A DNA stretch of 64,000 nt from Cunninghamia lanceolata (taxonomy: Eukaryota; Streptophyta; Pinopsida; Cupressales; Cupressaceae), in NCBI GenBank assembly GCA_027924645.1, contig BSBN01000254.1, positions 16,314,501-16,378,500 on the forward strand, written 5' to 3'. Made by a program: the position numbers and the translations under genes. The notes below the pieces were generated by a model, which searched no databases, had not been told where the DNA came from, and saw nothing but the letters and a program-made list of their open reading frames with translations. This document shows, piece after piece, positions 44,618 to 56,817 of the stretch (within the stretch, counting starts at the first letter, position 1; every line of letters starts with the position of its first letter).

Positions 44618-45058
44618 TGTTGGAAATATTAATCCTCTATCAGTATCCAATTAATACTAACTACCCCCGCATCAGACTCCAACACCGTTGGCCTGCCAGA
44701 AGTTATTGTGGTAGGTAAATTTGAAATGGTTGAGCGCTCTTTTTGCTGGGCATGTAGAAGAGAAAAAAGAGAGGGAAAATGCAAGGAGCAGAGAGGACAG
44801 TAGAGAATGTTAGAGAACATCCTGCAGCAGCAAAAGAATGATACCAGAGGAATTAGAAGGTTCCAACAGTGAATAGTGGAAGGAGACCAGCAGAGGATAG
44901 AAGTTTGCAGCAGCAATAGTAAGGCAGCTACGGAGTTCGCACAGGCAGCTCCGGATATATAGTGTGTAGCTTCAGTGATTGGGGTAGAGTCAGAAAACAG
45001 AGCAGCATCTCTGTATTGTAATGTGAATGAAGTTTTGAATGTATTCTAGTTGAAAGAA

Positions 45059-45093
<35 letters not shown>

Positions 45094-45212
45094 ATTGCTG
45101 TCTCTTCTATGTTTGGTTTTCTATGTTTGCATTTGTTTATGTTGTTCATCATTGCTGTAGCATTGCATCTAAAAAAGAAGCATTCTGCCCATACCCTGTT
45201 TTTCTGCCAACA
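44618..45212 (+). repeat. 3' LTR of the uS17-intron copia element
   Basis: 595 bp. Longer than the 5' LTR partly because of a (TA)n run at about 45,060-45,086. Confidence 0.93.
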
Positions 45213-45217
45213 TATTA

Positions 45218-45892
45218 GTTACTTCAAGCATCAAACTCAAATTTCTTCACTTGTTTTTGACCTCTATCAATAAAGTAGTTTTAAATTTCTATCTTGATGA
45301 GCATGGTCTATGGCACCTGATATTTCTATAGCTTGCGTTGAAAGGCATTTTCTTCATTGGTAAATCTTGCGCTGTTGTTAAGGTTATTTATTCTTATCAT
45401 ATTCTTAAAATTTCTAATAATGGGTTACGCTCAACAGTACTAGTAATTCATGTGGTTATAGGTTTCCATGGTTGCTATAGATGAATTTGACCTTGGGTTA
45501 CACTGTTATGGGTGCCCCTATTATTATTTATAATCACACCCTAACCTCTCTTAAATGTGTTATAGGTTTGGATTTTTTTAAAAACTTTCTCTGCCCATTT
45601 TGCATTTCGTGATTGGAAGCATATTAAACCCCATATATTTTATTCCCAGAAAGAGGCTAAGATTTTTCTGTCCAATAAAAAACGGGTGGAGAAAAAATTT
45701 GGTTTGGTTTCTAAGGTTCGCCAAAATGTTTTGGGATCTATTTAAAGGGACACGTGGAGTTGCAGAGGGTTGGGTGGCGTTCACAGAGCAGTTGACGTGC
45801 CTTGTCTATGCTTCCACATTTTGCATACATGCGTATTAGGGCCACCTCACAAAAAAATGCCCATAGAAGTATAGTTTCCTTTCTTTTTTCAA
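45218..45892. other. Spacer after the copia element
   Basis: Continuation of the interrupted uS17 region. The expected next exon (starting TYIDKKCPFTG in plants) was not seen here. Nothing else recognised. Confidence 0.5.
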
Positions 45893-46486
45893 GGTCAATG
45901 GCAAGAGCATTCGCAACAGACAGGCTATTTGAATTATCAGATAATTTTACTTTTAACCCTGCTCTGCCAGGAGGCTCATATTTGGTATTTGGACCTTCAA
46001 ATCGCCTTGGATCGCCCTAACAGAGTTGATATCAACGATTAGATCCACCTTGCAGCTCAAAAACAAGTGGAACAAATGGCTCTGCAACTCTATTATAAAA
46101 TTTTAAAGACTTGTAAGAGGCTTAACGGTTCTTCCATGGTGGAGCTTGGGGACTTTATTTTTAAGTGTGAAAGACTCACTGCCCTAAATCAGAGATTCAT
46201 CAATCTTCCCAAGATACTCACTGATTTTGGGGTTTTCCAATCCCTGAGAATATTTTATTGCTACAATAATCTGAATATGGATGATGCCATGTTTGAAGCA
46301 TTCATGGACTTGTGCCCACATTTTCAGAATTTTCCTTCTACCCTCGTCATTCAATCGAACTTTACTTCAAATTCTCGTAACCAGCTTTCTGCCTATGGTA
46401 TTTTCTTTGTTAGGGGGCAGGGAGGATTTTATCCGCAACTTTTTTTTTTAGTTATACATTCCATTGTTGGTATCAACAGCTTGCTC
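45893..46486 (+). pseudogene. Possible decayed gene fragment, unknown
   Basis: Two adjoining open stretches: one from an ATG at 45,897 (MARAFATDRLFELSDNF, ending GPSNRLGSP) and one at 46,067-46,489. The latter is open upstream to a single TAG near 46,040 (IHLAAQKQVEQMALQLYYK ... FINLPKILTDFGVFQSLR). Composition looks more coding-like than the surroundings, but I recognise no family and no splice structure is clear. It could equally be chance. Confidence 0.25.
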
Positions 46487-47096
46487 TGATCTTTCAATGA
46501 ATTCATGAATCTTGAAGGTAGATGTCAACATTATGGAACAAAAATTAGAGTACATGTTGAAGTGAAATGCAGAGTGGGATGAGGGAGCTACCATAGTGGA
46601 TGGTGGATTGCAAATATTTATTAATAGATTTGGCTTAAACCATGAGGCGTCTCTTGTGTAAAATTGATCAATGTTTATGGTTTTGAATTGTTTATGAAGC
46701 GTGGATTGACAAGGTTGACTAAGAAGTCAGTCTGTCTGAAGGCATCACGTTGAAGTGTAGTTTGTTCTTTTGTTGTAAAAAGCTTTGGAATCAAGATTTT
46801 TTAACAAAAAATGAAATTGAGTGTAACCTAAATAAATCGTTGTAAGTCTAAGATAATTAGTTATTTCAAGTACTTGAGTTCACTAATGCTCATTTCAAAT
46901 AGATTGATCATTTGGAAAATTGAAAGCAATGGTTCACAGGGATCGCCTCTTCTTCGGTGCTGTTATATTTTATTGCTTAAGCACCTTTGCTGGTTTGGCA
47001 CCTTTCCTGTGGTAAGAGCAAGTCTGTGAACCAGCCTCATACACGAGCAAACTCAATCCAAATTTGAATCTTGTCAATTGAGTGATACTGAAACAA

Positions 47097-47414
47097 TTGA
47101 TTCCACTTTCTGTTGACTTCATATGTGCTATTGGCCACAAAATGTCACAAGGCTAGAAATGACGTAATTCTGAAGTAGAATAGTTAGCCACTGAAAGAAT
47201 ACACAATTAAACTGAATTGCAAGAGGAAGTTGCTGTGAAAAAATGCATGGTTTACTGAAACAACTGATTCTACTCTCCATTGACTTCATATGTGCTGTTG
47301 GTCACAAAATGTGTCACAAGGTAGGAAGCATTAAGTAGAACAGTTAGCCATTGACAGAAAACACAGGTACACTGAATTGCAAGAGGAAGTTGCTACTAAA
47401 AATGCCTAGTTTAC
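47097..47414. repeat. Tandem duplication, about 157 bp, two copies
   Basis: Units 47,097-47,253 and 47,254-47,414 share ACTGAAACAA(T/C)TGATTC, TTGACTTCATATGTGCT and ACTGAATTGCAAGAGGAAGT in the same order, with several substitutions and a small deletion. Confidence 0.85.
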
Positions 47415-49790
47415 TGCCCAAATCATATATAATAGGTATATGGGGGTGCAAGCATTAGGTAAAAGTTGAAATATATAATTGGGTGAACCAAATCACACAA
47501 CATGGTTAGGCATAGCCAAATTCAGGTTCAACAGTAATTAGGTGAACCTTACTAACTACTTAGGGAGTTACGATGGTTCAGATTATTAGTTGCAATTTAG
47601 CCATTCTCATTGCTAAGATTATGTGATGGTCATCATGTTCAATTAATGCAACTAGTTATCACGATTTTAATTTGCAGTCATGACTTAAATGATGTGCCAT
47701 TTGTCCATGATGTTTCAATAGCTAGCACTCTTTGACTCAATGAGACTGCAGTTATCAAAAACTAGAACAAGGTAATGTTTGAAAAGAGGATCACCTTTCT
47801 AATCTCGTGATTGAATATATACTGTATACGATGAGTTAAGGTAATTCTCTCGTTGGAAATATCTAGATTTATATGACCATAGACTATATTTGCTATTTTA
47901 ATATGCCGTACACAACACTTCCTTATCTAACTCATATTAATTCTTTTATATAATTATTTTCTTGAATACTTAAAAGCTAAAACTGTTGGAGAATAAACTG
48001 GAAACTAAGCAGTGATGATAGTTCCCAATAACAGCAATAAATGATTTAAATAGAACAGAGATCCCAATAGATTTCACTCCAATGGCAGAATACCAAACAT
48101 TAACACAGTTTACCAGTAGATCTGAAAGCACTTTTAAACAATAAACACACATATATATAGCGCTTCAACAGAGTGGTGGAATACACAAGATTAGAATCTT
48201 TGCCTTTCAGAATCTTTAACTTCAAAGAATTTAATAAAGACTACTCTTTTCTATTTCATGTCAGGCATAGCTTCTTAATTGTTTACTTTCAAAAATTTCA
48301 AATCATTTTAAAACTCTACATAGCTTACACATTATAATATTTAGATTCCCTTATATACTCCTGAACATGATTTTACCTACTAGAATGTATTTCTTAAGGA
48401 TTGTTTTAAATATCTATTCATAGACTACAAAATTGCCATACACTACCATAAAAGGAGCAATAATAGAAAGGAATTTGTTTATGACAATGAATTTCATATT
48501 TACTGTCAAATTATACTATATACAAATTCCATCTTTCTAGCTATAAAACAGATGACCATTCCTGCCCCTTTATGATCCCAGAGCTAACATTTAATTTTTG
48601 CACTTCTTAAGTATTGAACATTTTTTGTAGGGCTATGCTTTGTGCCAGTTATTCAGTACTCATGTTTGACATTCAATTATAACTTATGGCACATATTAAG
48701 AAAGACTAAGAGAGTGTCAATCCATCATGAAAAGTAGCTTGCCGGTCAGGAGTGGCTTTCAAACTTCAACCTGACTATTTAGCTATTTCTATGCTTCATA
48801 AAAATAATCAAAGTTATTATTTTTGTCTAGTTGTTAAGAGTCAAGAAATTCAATAAATTTAATCATTGTGTTTAACTAGTCTGAAATTACTGAAACAATA
48901 AATTCATTAAGATTCCTTATAGTACATGAATCAAGTGCAACCCTACAAAATTACTTAAACCAATGCTTCCTCTTCTCATCTTGTAGATGTGATCATTAAT
49001 AAATCTAATTTTGATCATATGATGGCAATGCAGTTGACTAATATTTCTCCTGAACTGCATTCCATATGGTCTATAATTCATGTGCTATTATTTGAACAAT
49101 AAAGATCTGTATTACTTTACTCAACCACAAACATGTCGTGTAAGCATTTCACAACAAAGCTGTTACACAATTCAAGGAAACATTAATCATATTTTGCCTG
49201 TTCAAGGAATATGAATTTCCCTTGCCTGTGAAAGATTTAGTATCTAACAAACAAAAGAGAAAATTGCCACAAAACTTGTGATATAGAGGGCAAGAAAATA
49301 ACAAAATACATTTTCGTCCATTTAAAACTAAAGTCTTAAAATACAATTTTTTAAAATCAAATCTATGCTGGCAGCATTTGGCAGGGACTGCTGCTGATGT
49401 GCAACTCTTGTTTTCCATTGCAATTGAATTATTTTCCCCTTTCACTCCAGGGTCTGATTGGAGGATAGTGTCCTGTGATTTTATATTGTAGAAATAATTT
49501 GACAGATTTTATTCCCTAGTATAAAGAATCCAGCTTCCCAGTTGCAGCTGGACTTCCTTCACACTACATATTTACATATGTATATTTTCTGGTCTGGTAG
49601 GGTGCATTCGTGGGGATTTAATCAATCATTTGCTCAAGTGCCACATTCTCACCTTTTGACTAGACCAAATGTTGACAGTCATTTTACACTCATAGATTTG
49701 ATCAATAATTAAAGCAGGGGAAAGTATTGCTTTTATTACCTAAAATCTTGTAGGCTTTCCATCAGGATGGTCTTTAGACAAAGTTAAAAA
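47415..49790. other. AT-rich spacer without a recognised gene
   Basis: Nothing coding is supported. At 47,984 TGTTGGAGAATAAACTG with an AATAG/AACAG-rich continuation looks like a copia LTR start, but no matching end or duplication was found. Confidence 0.45.
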
Positions 49791-50570
49791 TATTTCATAA
49801 ATATATTATATTTCTATAAGGGACTCCATCTGCACAGAATAACGATAGATGTCATATCCCTATATTAGTAATTTATAATTGAATCAAATATGTATTATTC
49901 ACTCAAATTAAAGATATAAATAATATTATAAATGTAATATATTTAATATATTTAAAACAATTAACAAGATATATTATTATTATATTTATAAATAACACAT
50001 ATAAATAATATAATATAAATCATATATAAAAATAAGGATAATGATATAATATAAATACAAATAATATAAATAAACATCTTTTAACCTATCCTGATAAGGG
50101 AGTTACGTATGGTTAGAACTAGTTTTACCACAAAAGGGAATTAATATAAAATAATAAAAATTATAAGAGGGTAAGTATGTCTTTTACCACCAAGCATAAT
50201 AAGAGATGTGCCTTTTTGAACATATATTGAAAAAGAAATAAATAAAGGTTGTGAGATAGAAAGAAAACATCAAATAAATAAATAAATAAATATTTATATA
50301 TATAGTAGATAAAGGATGTGATATTATAAATATAATAAATAATATTATAATATATATATATAATAATTAAATGATATCTATATATTTATAATAGTAATAT
50401 TATAATGATAATGAATAAGTAATATATTATATAATTATGTTAATAATAAAATAACAACAGAATTCAAATGCTGGCAAACAATCAAATATATATATATATA
50501 TATATTAATATAATATAAAGATATTATTAATATTATAACAAATACTATAATATATAAATATTGAAGAATA
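49791..50570. repeat. Low-complexity AT-rich block
   Basis: Dominated by AATATAATA, (AAAT)n near 50,270-50,292 and (TA)n near 50,488-50,506. No ORFs. Confidence 0.8.
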
Positions 50571-50762
50571 GGCATGGGGACATTACAAATATATTTCATG
50601 TTGTATCATAAATTATTGTATGACACCATTCATAATAATAAAGGCAAATTGTATGTTTTGAAAATGTGTGTGGAAATTGCATGTATTGTATTTGTGATTC
50701 AACCAGGAAGGGAGAATGCATGAACCTTAGTAGATTGCCTATAAACCTCATCTAGGTTCCGT

Positions 50763-50929
50763 CCCCATAGGCCCGAGACCAGGATTGGGCATTATGCCCC
50801 TTAGGCCCGAGACCAGGGATTGGATCATGGAGGGATGGGGTCCCACATTGTAACATGCCCCTTAGGCCCAAGACGAGGGATTGGGCAAAAGGACTAGCCC
50901 CCATAGGCCCGAGTCAAGGGATTGGGCAA
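50763..50929. repeat. Minisatellite with GGCCCGAGACCAGGGATTGG core, four copies
   Basis: Copies begin at about 50,763, 50,797, 50,858 and 50,899, each CCCC(A/T)TAGGCCC(G/A)AG followed by AGGGATTGGGCA. Spacing is irregular (34, 61 and 41 bp). GC-rich inside an AT-rich region. Confidence 0.85.
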
Positions 50930-53240
50930 TAGGACTATGGTAGGCCTTAGGCTACTAAGAGCTTATGTGTTTACCTCCCCTGGCATGATGAATGTTTTCT
51001 TTTATCTATGTGTTTCAAAATGCAAGTGTGTTTATGTTGGACTGATGAATACTAGATATTAAAACTAACATGTAGTTTTATGGACTTGAATATATATGAT
51101 GCTGCATGTACTAATTCTAAAGAACGTGTGCTCTATTCAACCCAAGGTTACCCCATTAAAAGAGAAGAAACCCTAAACCTAATTCACAAGCGAATTCTAA
51201 GGCAAACCAGGTAAAGGGACATTACAATAGAATATTGCATGAGCGAGCTATAGTGTAATAGTTTAGAGCCTTTCAGATATACATTCACAGTCCCTCCCGA
51301 TTATTAAAAGGCCAAAATAAAGAAAAAACTTGAGGTTTACACTACACAAAGTAACGGGCTCTCTAGGGTGTCTGGCAACTGTGCTGGGGTTCCATTGAGA
51401 GAATACTGAAACAAGAGATTATCAATGATATAGTTCGGAGTGTTTTGAGGCTTTTTGTTCCTGTCTGAATGATGGTTCAGTAGAAGGTCAAAAGAGAAGC
51501 AAGAGGATAGCAAGTCCAGTAATCCTGAAGATCCCATTTGATGAACAAATGGCTCATCTAGGTTGATTAAATTTAAAATGAGCAAACCTCTGTTTATAAA
51601 TTGGAGTTTCCTTCCTAATTTTTTTCCAATTTAAGGTCATCAAGAAGAGAATAAGATAACAGCTGTGTGATATACAAGACAAATCCAGTAACAGCTGGGA
51701 GATCCTGTTATATGGATAAAATGATGCATTTAGTGGTTATAACTTATAAAGCATGTCACAGATTGATAGAATCCTGATAAATAGTATTCTAATATTAATT
51801 CTTGAACCATACTGCTAAGTAATAGGAGCAGGGAACAACAATTTCTTTGTACCAGAAGCTGTTATTTTCTAGTGCAGATTGTAAAATTACAATACCAGAG
51901 TTCAGATAATCAGAGAAATTGATAATCCTAATTTGCCGAAGAATATTAGAAGGGGTGGAAAACCTTCAACATCAGTGGCAATTGAGGACTGATGATTTGT
52001 AGCACTAAATCTCACAAACCACTAATAAGTAAAGGGATCGGAGAAAGAGCCATTAATCATTCAAGAGTAATGCAAAACTGCACAAAGAGGCTGTTGGTTT
52101 CTCAAGATGGGATTGAGATAATGGGAAATCATAGCCACTGCTGCACTGCATATTAGGAACCAAGTCACAGTGCGCTAGATTTTATCATAGAAATTTGAAA
52201 TCTGGTGAACATTTAAAAAACCCTTAAAATTGTTTGAAATTGTCAAAAAAATTCTGTACATGGTTTGTGACAGGAAAATACCAGGGTTTGTAGTGTGCAG
52301 ATAAAATGAGGAACACATTTCTATGATAAAATTCAAAAAATAAAAATTGCATATTTATATTATTCACATTTAATCAAGATTTTTTTTCAAATTTTATCAG
52401 GTGACGAATTTGTTCCTAATATTTAATTGTCAAAGTTGAACAGACACACAAACCTCGTGACATAGATTATGAACTTGATCACCACAAACCCCAGTATCAG
52501 GGAGCATATTAGAGTCCAAGGAGTCAAGAGTAATTAGCAAATTGATAAAGCATGACAAATTCCTTGATGGAAACAATCCTGAAAAAAGCGTACAGGCTAT
52601 TTTTTGGCCTATGAGACAACCATCCACACTTTCAGAAGTTTTTCTTTTGAATAAAATGCTTTGTTAGAATTGTGCTGAAATTCCTGTTATAGTACACTTC
52701 TGAAAGTTTTGACCTTGAAAAGAATCATCCTCAGGTAGGACAAACAGAAGGCGTTATGTCAGTCTGGATAATAGGATTAAATCTTTGTTCTCATAGAATT
52801 ATGTAGTTTTCAGATTATATACATTTTGTCATTTTGTAGTTGTAGCCTTTTTGGCCTTTTGTTGTATATGCATGTTGACGATGAAAACAATGAATAGTTG
52901 AAATTTCCTATATTTTTTAAATTTCCCTATTTTTTAAATTGTTCCCCCTTCCTAAATTGTTGCCCCCCTCTGCCCCTGCAAAAGTGGCTTCCTACCCCTT
53001 GCTGTCCTTGAGATGCGTACCCGCACTTCCTGCCATGCCCTTCTTGGAAACACCGGGGAACATAGATATAAATGTCTTTTGTTATTCTGGATTCTAATTC
53101 TTCATTGATAATGATGTGTACATGGACTTTAGGAGTACTAAACTAGAAAGCCCTAGGACCATATATATACTCTGAGGATGACCTATATTTTTCCACAGCT
53201 GAGTTAATGTGATCATATAACCTTTTTCTCTCTAGTGAGC
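50930..53240. other. Spacer upstream of the LIM pseudogene
   Basis: No convincing gene. A pyrimidine/C-rich patch at 52,945-53,045 stands out from the AT-rich context. Short frames lack domains. Confidence 0.45.
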
Positions 53241-53254
53241 CATTGAAATTTTCT

Positions 53255-53279
53255 AAACCCTAAACTTTCTAAACCCTAA
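53255..53279 (+). promoter_or_regulatory. Pair of teloboxes
   Basis: AAACCCTAA at 53,255-53,263 and 53,271-53,279, about 430 bp before the first recognised LIM exon. The motif is known from plant promoters; function here is untested. Confidence 0.4.
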
Positions 53280-53690
53280 ACAGAAAATGTTGAAAAAGAA
53301 AAGGGAATTTTAGACCTTGAAGCTGTGTGTGATAATTTGATTTCCATAGGACACAAATAATATGACAAGTATGTAAGAAATTAGGCTTATTTCTTGTAGT
53401 AGTGTTGTCTTCCAGGGTGTTGCTTGCTATGAACTTTTTGAATATTGTGACTTCTCTAAGATGGATGTATTTATGTGATTTGTAAAGTTTAAGCTGTTTC
53501 TAACAAGAAATAGTGACGATTTATTTGGAAGCCCCCTTTGTTGTCTCATAGTAGGTTACACTTGTTCAATTTAGCCTGTTTATTTAGGTTGCATAAACAT
53601 TTTTGATTTGTTCAATTTACCCTGTTTTACTTAGGTTCCATTAATATCTATGACCTATCTAATATCTTAAATCTTCAATTCTGGTTGCAG

Positions 53691-54665
53691 CTTAGTAACT
53701 ACTCGTCATTTGAAGGAATTCTTTATTGCAAGCCTAACTTTGACCAACTTTTTAAGAGAACAGGAAGTTTGGATAAAAGTTTTGAAGGTAAGTTTTCATA
53801 TGCTTGGTCCTTTTGAGTTTGTGTCAAGTTATTTAGATTATCTTAGAGCAAGAATTGTCCTTACAGCGGCAGCACTAATTGAAGGCAATCTTATCTCTTT
53901 CTGGCATTCCTTTCTTTCAGGGACCCCTAAACCAGTGAGAAATGAGTAGTCCCTTGACAGTGAGGTACTGTACATCCTTGGTCTTTCACTATCTTAATTT
54001 CATATCACGAAATGTCATGTGTCGTATCAGTTGAACTTGATGAGTAGGAAAACTTTTAGTTGATAATTAGCCATGGCTAGATTGTGGCAACATCATTATT
54101 GCTTCAGATCTTGCATTTGTAATTGTATGGCACATACTCTTGCACGTGCATGCATACACAGGAAATGAGGTGTTAATTAGCATGTGGTATGTATTGTATT
54201 AACAGGCTTTAATACACACAAACTGAGTGGGTAAATAGCAAATTTTTTTGTTTAGTTACTTTTGTGATTACAGATACGATGTTTTCCAGTTTGTTAGAAA
54301 TATTGAAAGATAAATTTCTTTACGTGTGTTAAAAGGCTCTATTCTTTGTTTTTGTTATTGAACAGAACAAAACTCCTTCTAGGATCTCTGCACTATTTTC
54401 TGGCACACAAGATATATGTGTTGCCTGTGGAAAAACAGTATATCCCCTTGAGAAGGTAATTTCTGTTATTCATTGTATTTTTACGTGTACTTTGAAGTCT
54501 TATGATGCATTGATTCACTTTGTGATACTGTGAGTTTTTTTGCCTACTAATATATTTGATTTGCAGGTTGCTGTAGATGGCACTGCATACCACAAACCTT
54601 GCTTTAAGTGTAGCCATGCTCTTTGTTTGCATGCCGGCAATTGGTTTGACGACACAAAATTATGA
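53691..54665 (+). pseudogene. Plant two-LIM-domain (WLIM-type) protein, broken fragment
   Basis: Four exon-like pieces with good splice borders. 53,691-53,787: LSNYSSFEGILYCKPNFDQL, end of LIM1. 53,921-53,964: GTPKPVRNE then TAG in the inter-LIM linker. 54,366-54,455: SGTQDICVACGKTVYPLEK, start of LIM2. 54,567-54,665: VAVDGTAYHKPCFKCSH, the zinc-ligand core, after which homology ends. Plant LIM proteins of this class bind actin filaments. The first half of LIM1 and the end of LIM2 were not found, and the in-frame TAG at 53,947 would truncate the product, so this is a pseudogene or remnant. Confidence 0.82.
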
Positions 54666-55444
54666 CAACCCAAATGCTTGAAACTGAATTTATTTCTTAA
54701 ATTTTGCAGAAGCAAGCTTAAGCAAACAGAAGTGGATTGTGAATTCTTAAAGAAGTGCTATGAATCTTTTTGACAGAGGAAAACATAAGACTACAGAAAG
54801 AGTGAGCACAACTGAGATCTGTGAAATTGGCAACAGCAGCGGCATCGGCCTCTCCCTTGTACATGCAGTTGCCTCACACAGCTCTAAGCATGTATCCTTC
54901 ATGTCAGAGAGTTGTAACCTCTGATAACACCAGGCCTTCTACTCCTCTGCCAAAACAAGACTTGTATACCTCTTATACGCATTCTTTTGTAGCCTGCTGA
55001 ATACATTCTTATATGTAAACTCATTTCATATGATTCATCTCGACTGAGGCTGCCTCCATATTTATTTAGGAGCTTCTGTGCACTCTGAATGTAAACTAAT
55101 TATATATATGGAATTCTCGTATATCTTCTTGGTAAATTCTGGAGAATGAATGTTTGGTTGAGGCAACTGAATGGATTGATTTATTGTAGTTTTTAAATGT
55201 ATAAAACTATGTGGGGTGTTGGATGCCTTATGTCAACAAATATGTGCAATTCTATCATGAGTTTTATAGAGCTGAGTTAAATAGAGTCGTGAACACATAT
55301 ATGTATGTATATGGTTTATATCTTGAAAAAACTATTTGGTAGCAAGTCGATTCGGTGCTTGGCATATATGAAGGGAGAATACACGAGTATGATTTTTCAA
55401 TACACAGATCGAATTTCCACCAGCAAACATTGAATGTTGAAAAC
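54666..55444. other. Flank of the LIM remnant
   Basis: Nothing firmly recognised. A GCAACAGCAGCGGCATCGG stretch near 54,828 might be a remnant of the Ala-rich LIM-protein C-terminus, but this is weak. Confidence 0.3.
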
Positions 55445-55795
55445 CACTAAAAAAAATTTAAAATAAATTGTTTATTTTTTTTAATACATTTTTTCACATC
55501 ATCTTTAGAGAGACAATAGTTGGGATTGAAGACATATTGTCTCTAGAGAGAATGTCTTTAATCCTAACTATTGTCTCTAAAGAGATAAAAGTGAAATTGT
55601 CTCTAAAGCGAAATACTTCTATTTCATATTGTGTTTCATATTGTCTTTACAGAGACAATTTTTAAGACAATAATTGGAGACACTCACTTAAAGACAATAT
55701 TTAAGACAATATCCAAGTTTTCTTTTGTCTCAAGTTGACAATTTATTCTAAAATTGTCTCAAAAATTGTTTTAAACCCCCCTCTATGTAGTAGTG
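55445..55795. repeat. Possible CACTA-ended MITE-like element
   Basis: The right end reads TATGTAGTAGTG (reverse complement CACTACTACATA) after a CCCCCCTC run. A CACTA lies at 55,445 on the left, but the terminal repeats do not otherwise match and the flanking triplets (AAC, TTA) differ. The left limit is therefore uncertain. The right end is shared with 38,648. Confidence 0.35.
55503..55582. repeat. Hairpin-forming inverted repeat
   Basis: Arms 55,503-55,534 and 55,553-55,582 (CTTTAGAGAGACAATAGTT and its complement) enclose an 18-base loop. Related AGAGACAAT / AAGACAAT motifs fill the sequence up to 55,760. Confidence 0.8.
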
Positions 55796-55799
55796 TTAA

Positions 55800-56817
55800 A
55801 ATTATTACTTTATTTTAATTTATTGATTACTAACATTGATCCATTAACTGAACTTACCTTTTAGCTTGTATTCATTAACCATTACCCCAATACTATTAGA
55901 TCTTGATGGGGTAATGTGTCACGGTAAGAGTGAATTGGCTAAATCCTATAGTTTGCAACTATGGACCCACCATGGCATCATCATTGCTACATGGCATGCC
56001 ATGAGAACATGTGTCTCTAAATCAATGGTCATGACTAATTGAGGCATCTCAACAAAACATATTAACGTGTAACTTTGTATTTTTCCATTTGACCCTCGAC
56101 TATTTGATTTTTTTGCTAAACCCATGTAATTGATTACTAAATCATAAGTGTAACTCTAGACCAATGTAATTAGCTAATCTCAAATGTAGATCAGGAGAGA
56201 GGAGGCATGTTAGAATCAATGTTAAATTGTAAAAGTTAATGAACAACAACTCTGGGTTTTAGCATTTGAACATGTACCATCAATCTTTTATCAATTAGTC
56301 TAAGTTATTTGATGCGCTTGACATTCAATGAAAATAAAAGTGATAAATTTTGATGACTATAGTTTAATTTGATCAATTATTTCATGAGTAGTATATGCCT
56401 CTCTGTGTGGGAACCCATAATTTAGAAGATACGTGTTTTATGATCTTTGGATTCCCTAATATTTCATAGACTAAAAGGCTTGACCAAGAAAGTTCAAGAA
56501 AAGGTTCAAACATGTAGCAACATATAATTGACTATAGCTAAATTCAAGCTAGTGGAAAAACAATCTACACCATATATTAAACATTTGTCACTTTATTAAT
56601 GTCATTGATATCAACCAAAAAATAATTTCCATCGTTGATAATTATATGATTTAATGATTAAACCAAAATTTTATTGAAGTGAATTGGAAAAATTTAAATA
56701 GTTTCATGGGTAATTATATGCAATTGATCTCATTGATAATCCTTATGAACTTCAAGATTTTCATAGCATTATCAAAATGAGAAACACTGTGAATTAGGTA
56801 AGATGGATTCAAATCAA
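55800..56817. other. AT-rich spacer
   Basis: Nothing recognised. Confidence 0.5.

Larger units (their letters stand above)
39281..45212 (+). mobile_element. Complete but degenerate Ty1/copia retrotransposon inside a uS17 intron
   Basis: LTRs 39,281-39,855 (575 bp) and 44,618-45,212 (595 bp) start TGTT(C/G)GAAATATTAATCCTC and end CTGCCAACA. A perfect TATTA duplication flanks it (39,276-39,280 and 45,213-45,217). There is a perfect primer site and an AAGGGGGAG purine tract. One Gag-Pol reading frame spans 39,934-44,307, interrupted only by premature stops. The LTRs have diverged noticeably, so it is older than the element at 22,718. Confidence 0.94.

Noticed and set aside
47984..48200. Possible copia LTR start (TGTTGGAGAATAAACTG)
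   Set aside because: No matching CA end, duplication, primer site or partner LTR could be found.
49149..49445. 98-residue minus ORF
   Set aside because: No domain, no splice signals and no homologue recognised; consistent with chance length in AT-rich DNA.
50763..50929. CRISPR-like reading of the GGCCCGAG repeats
   Set aside because: Plant-type nuclear context, four imperfect repeats with irregular spacing and related spacers; a minisatellite explains it.
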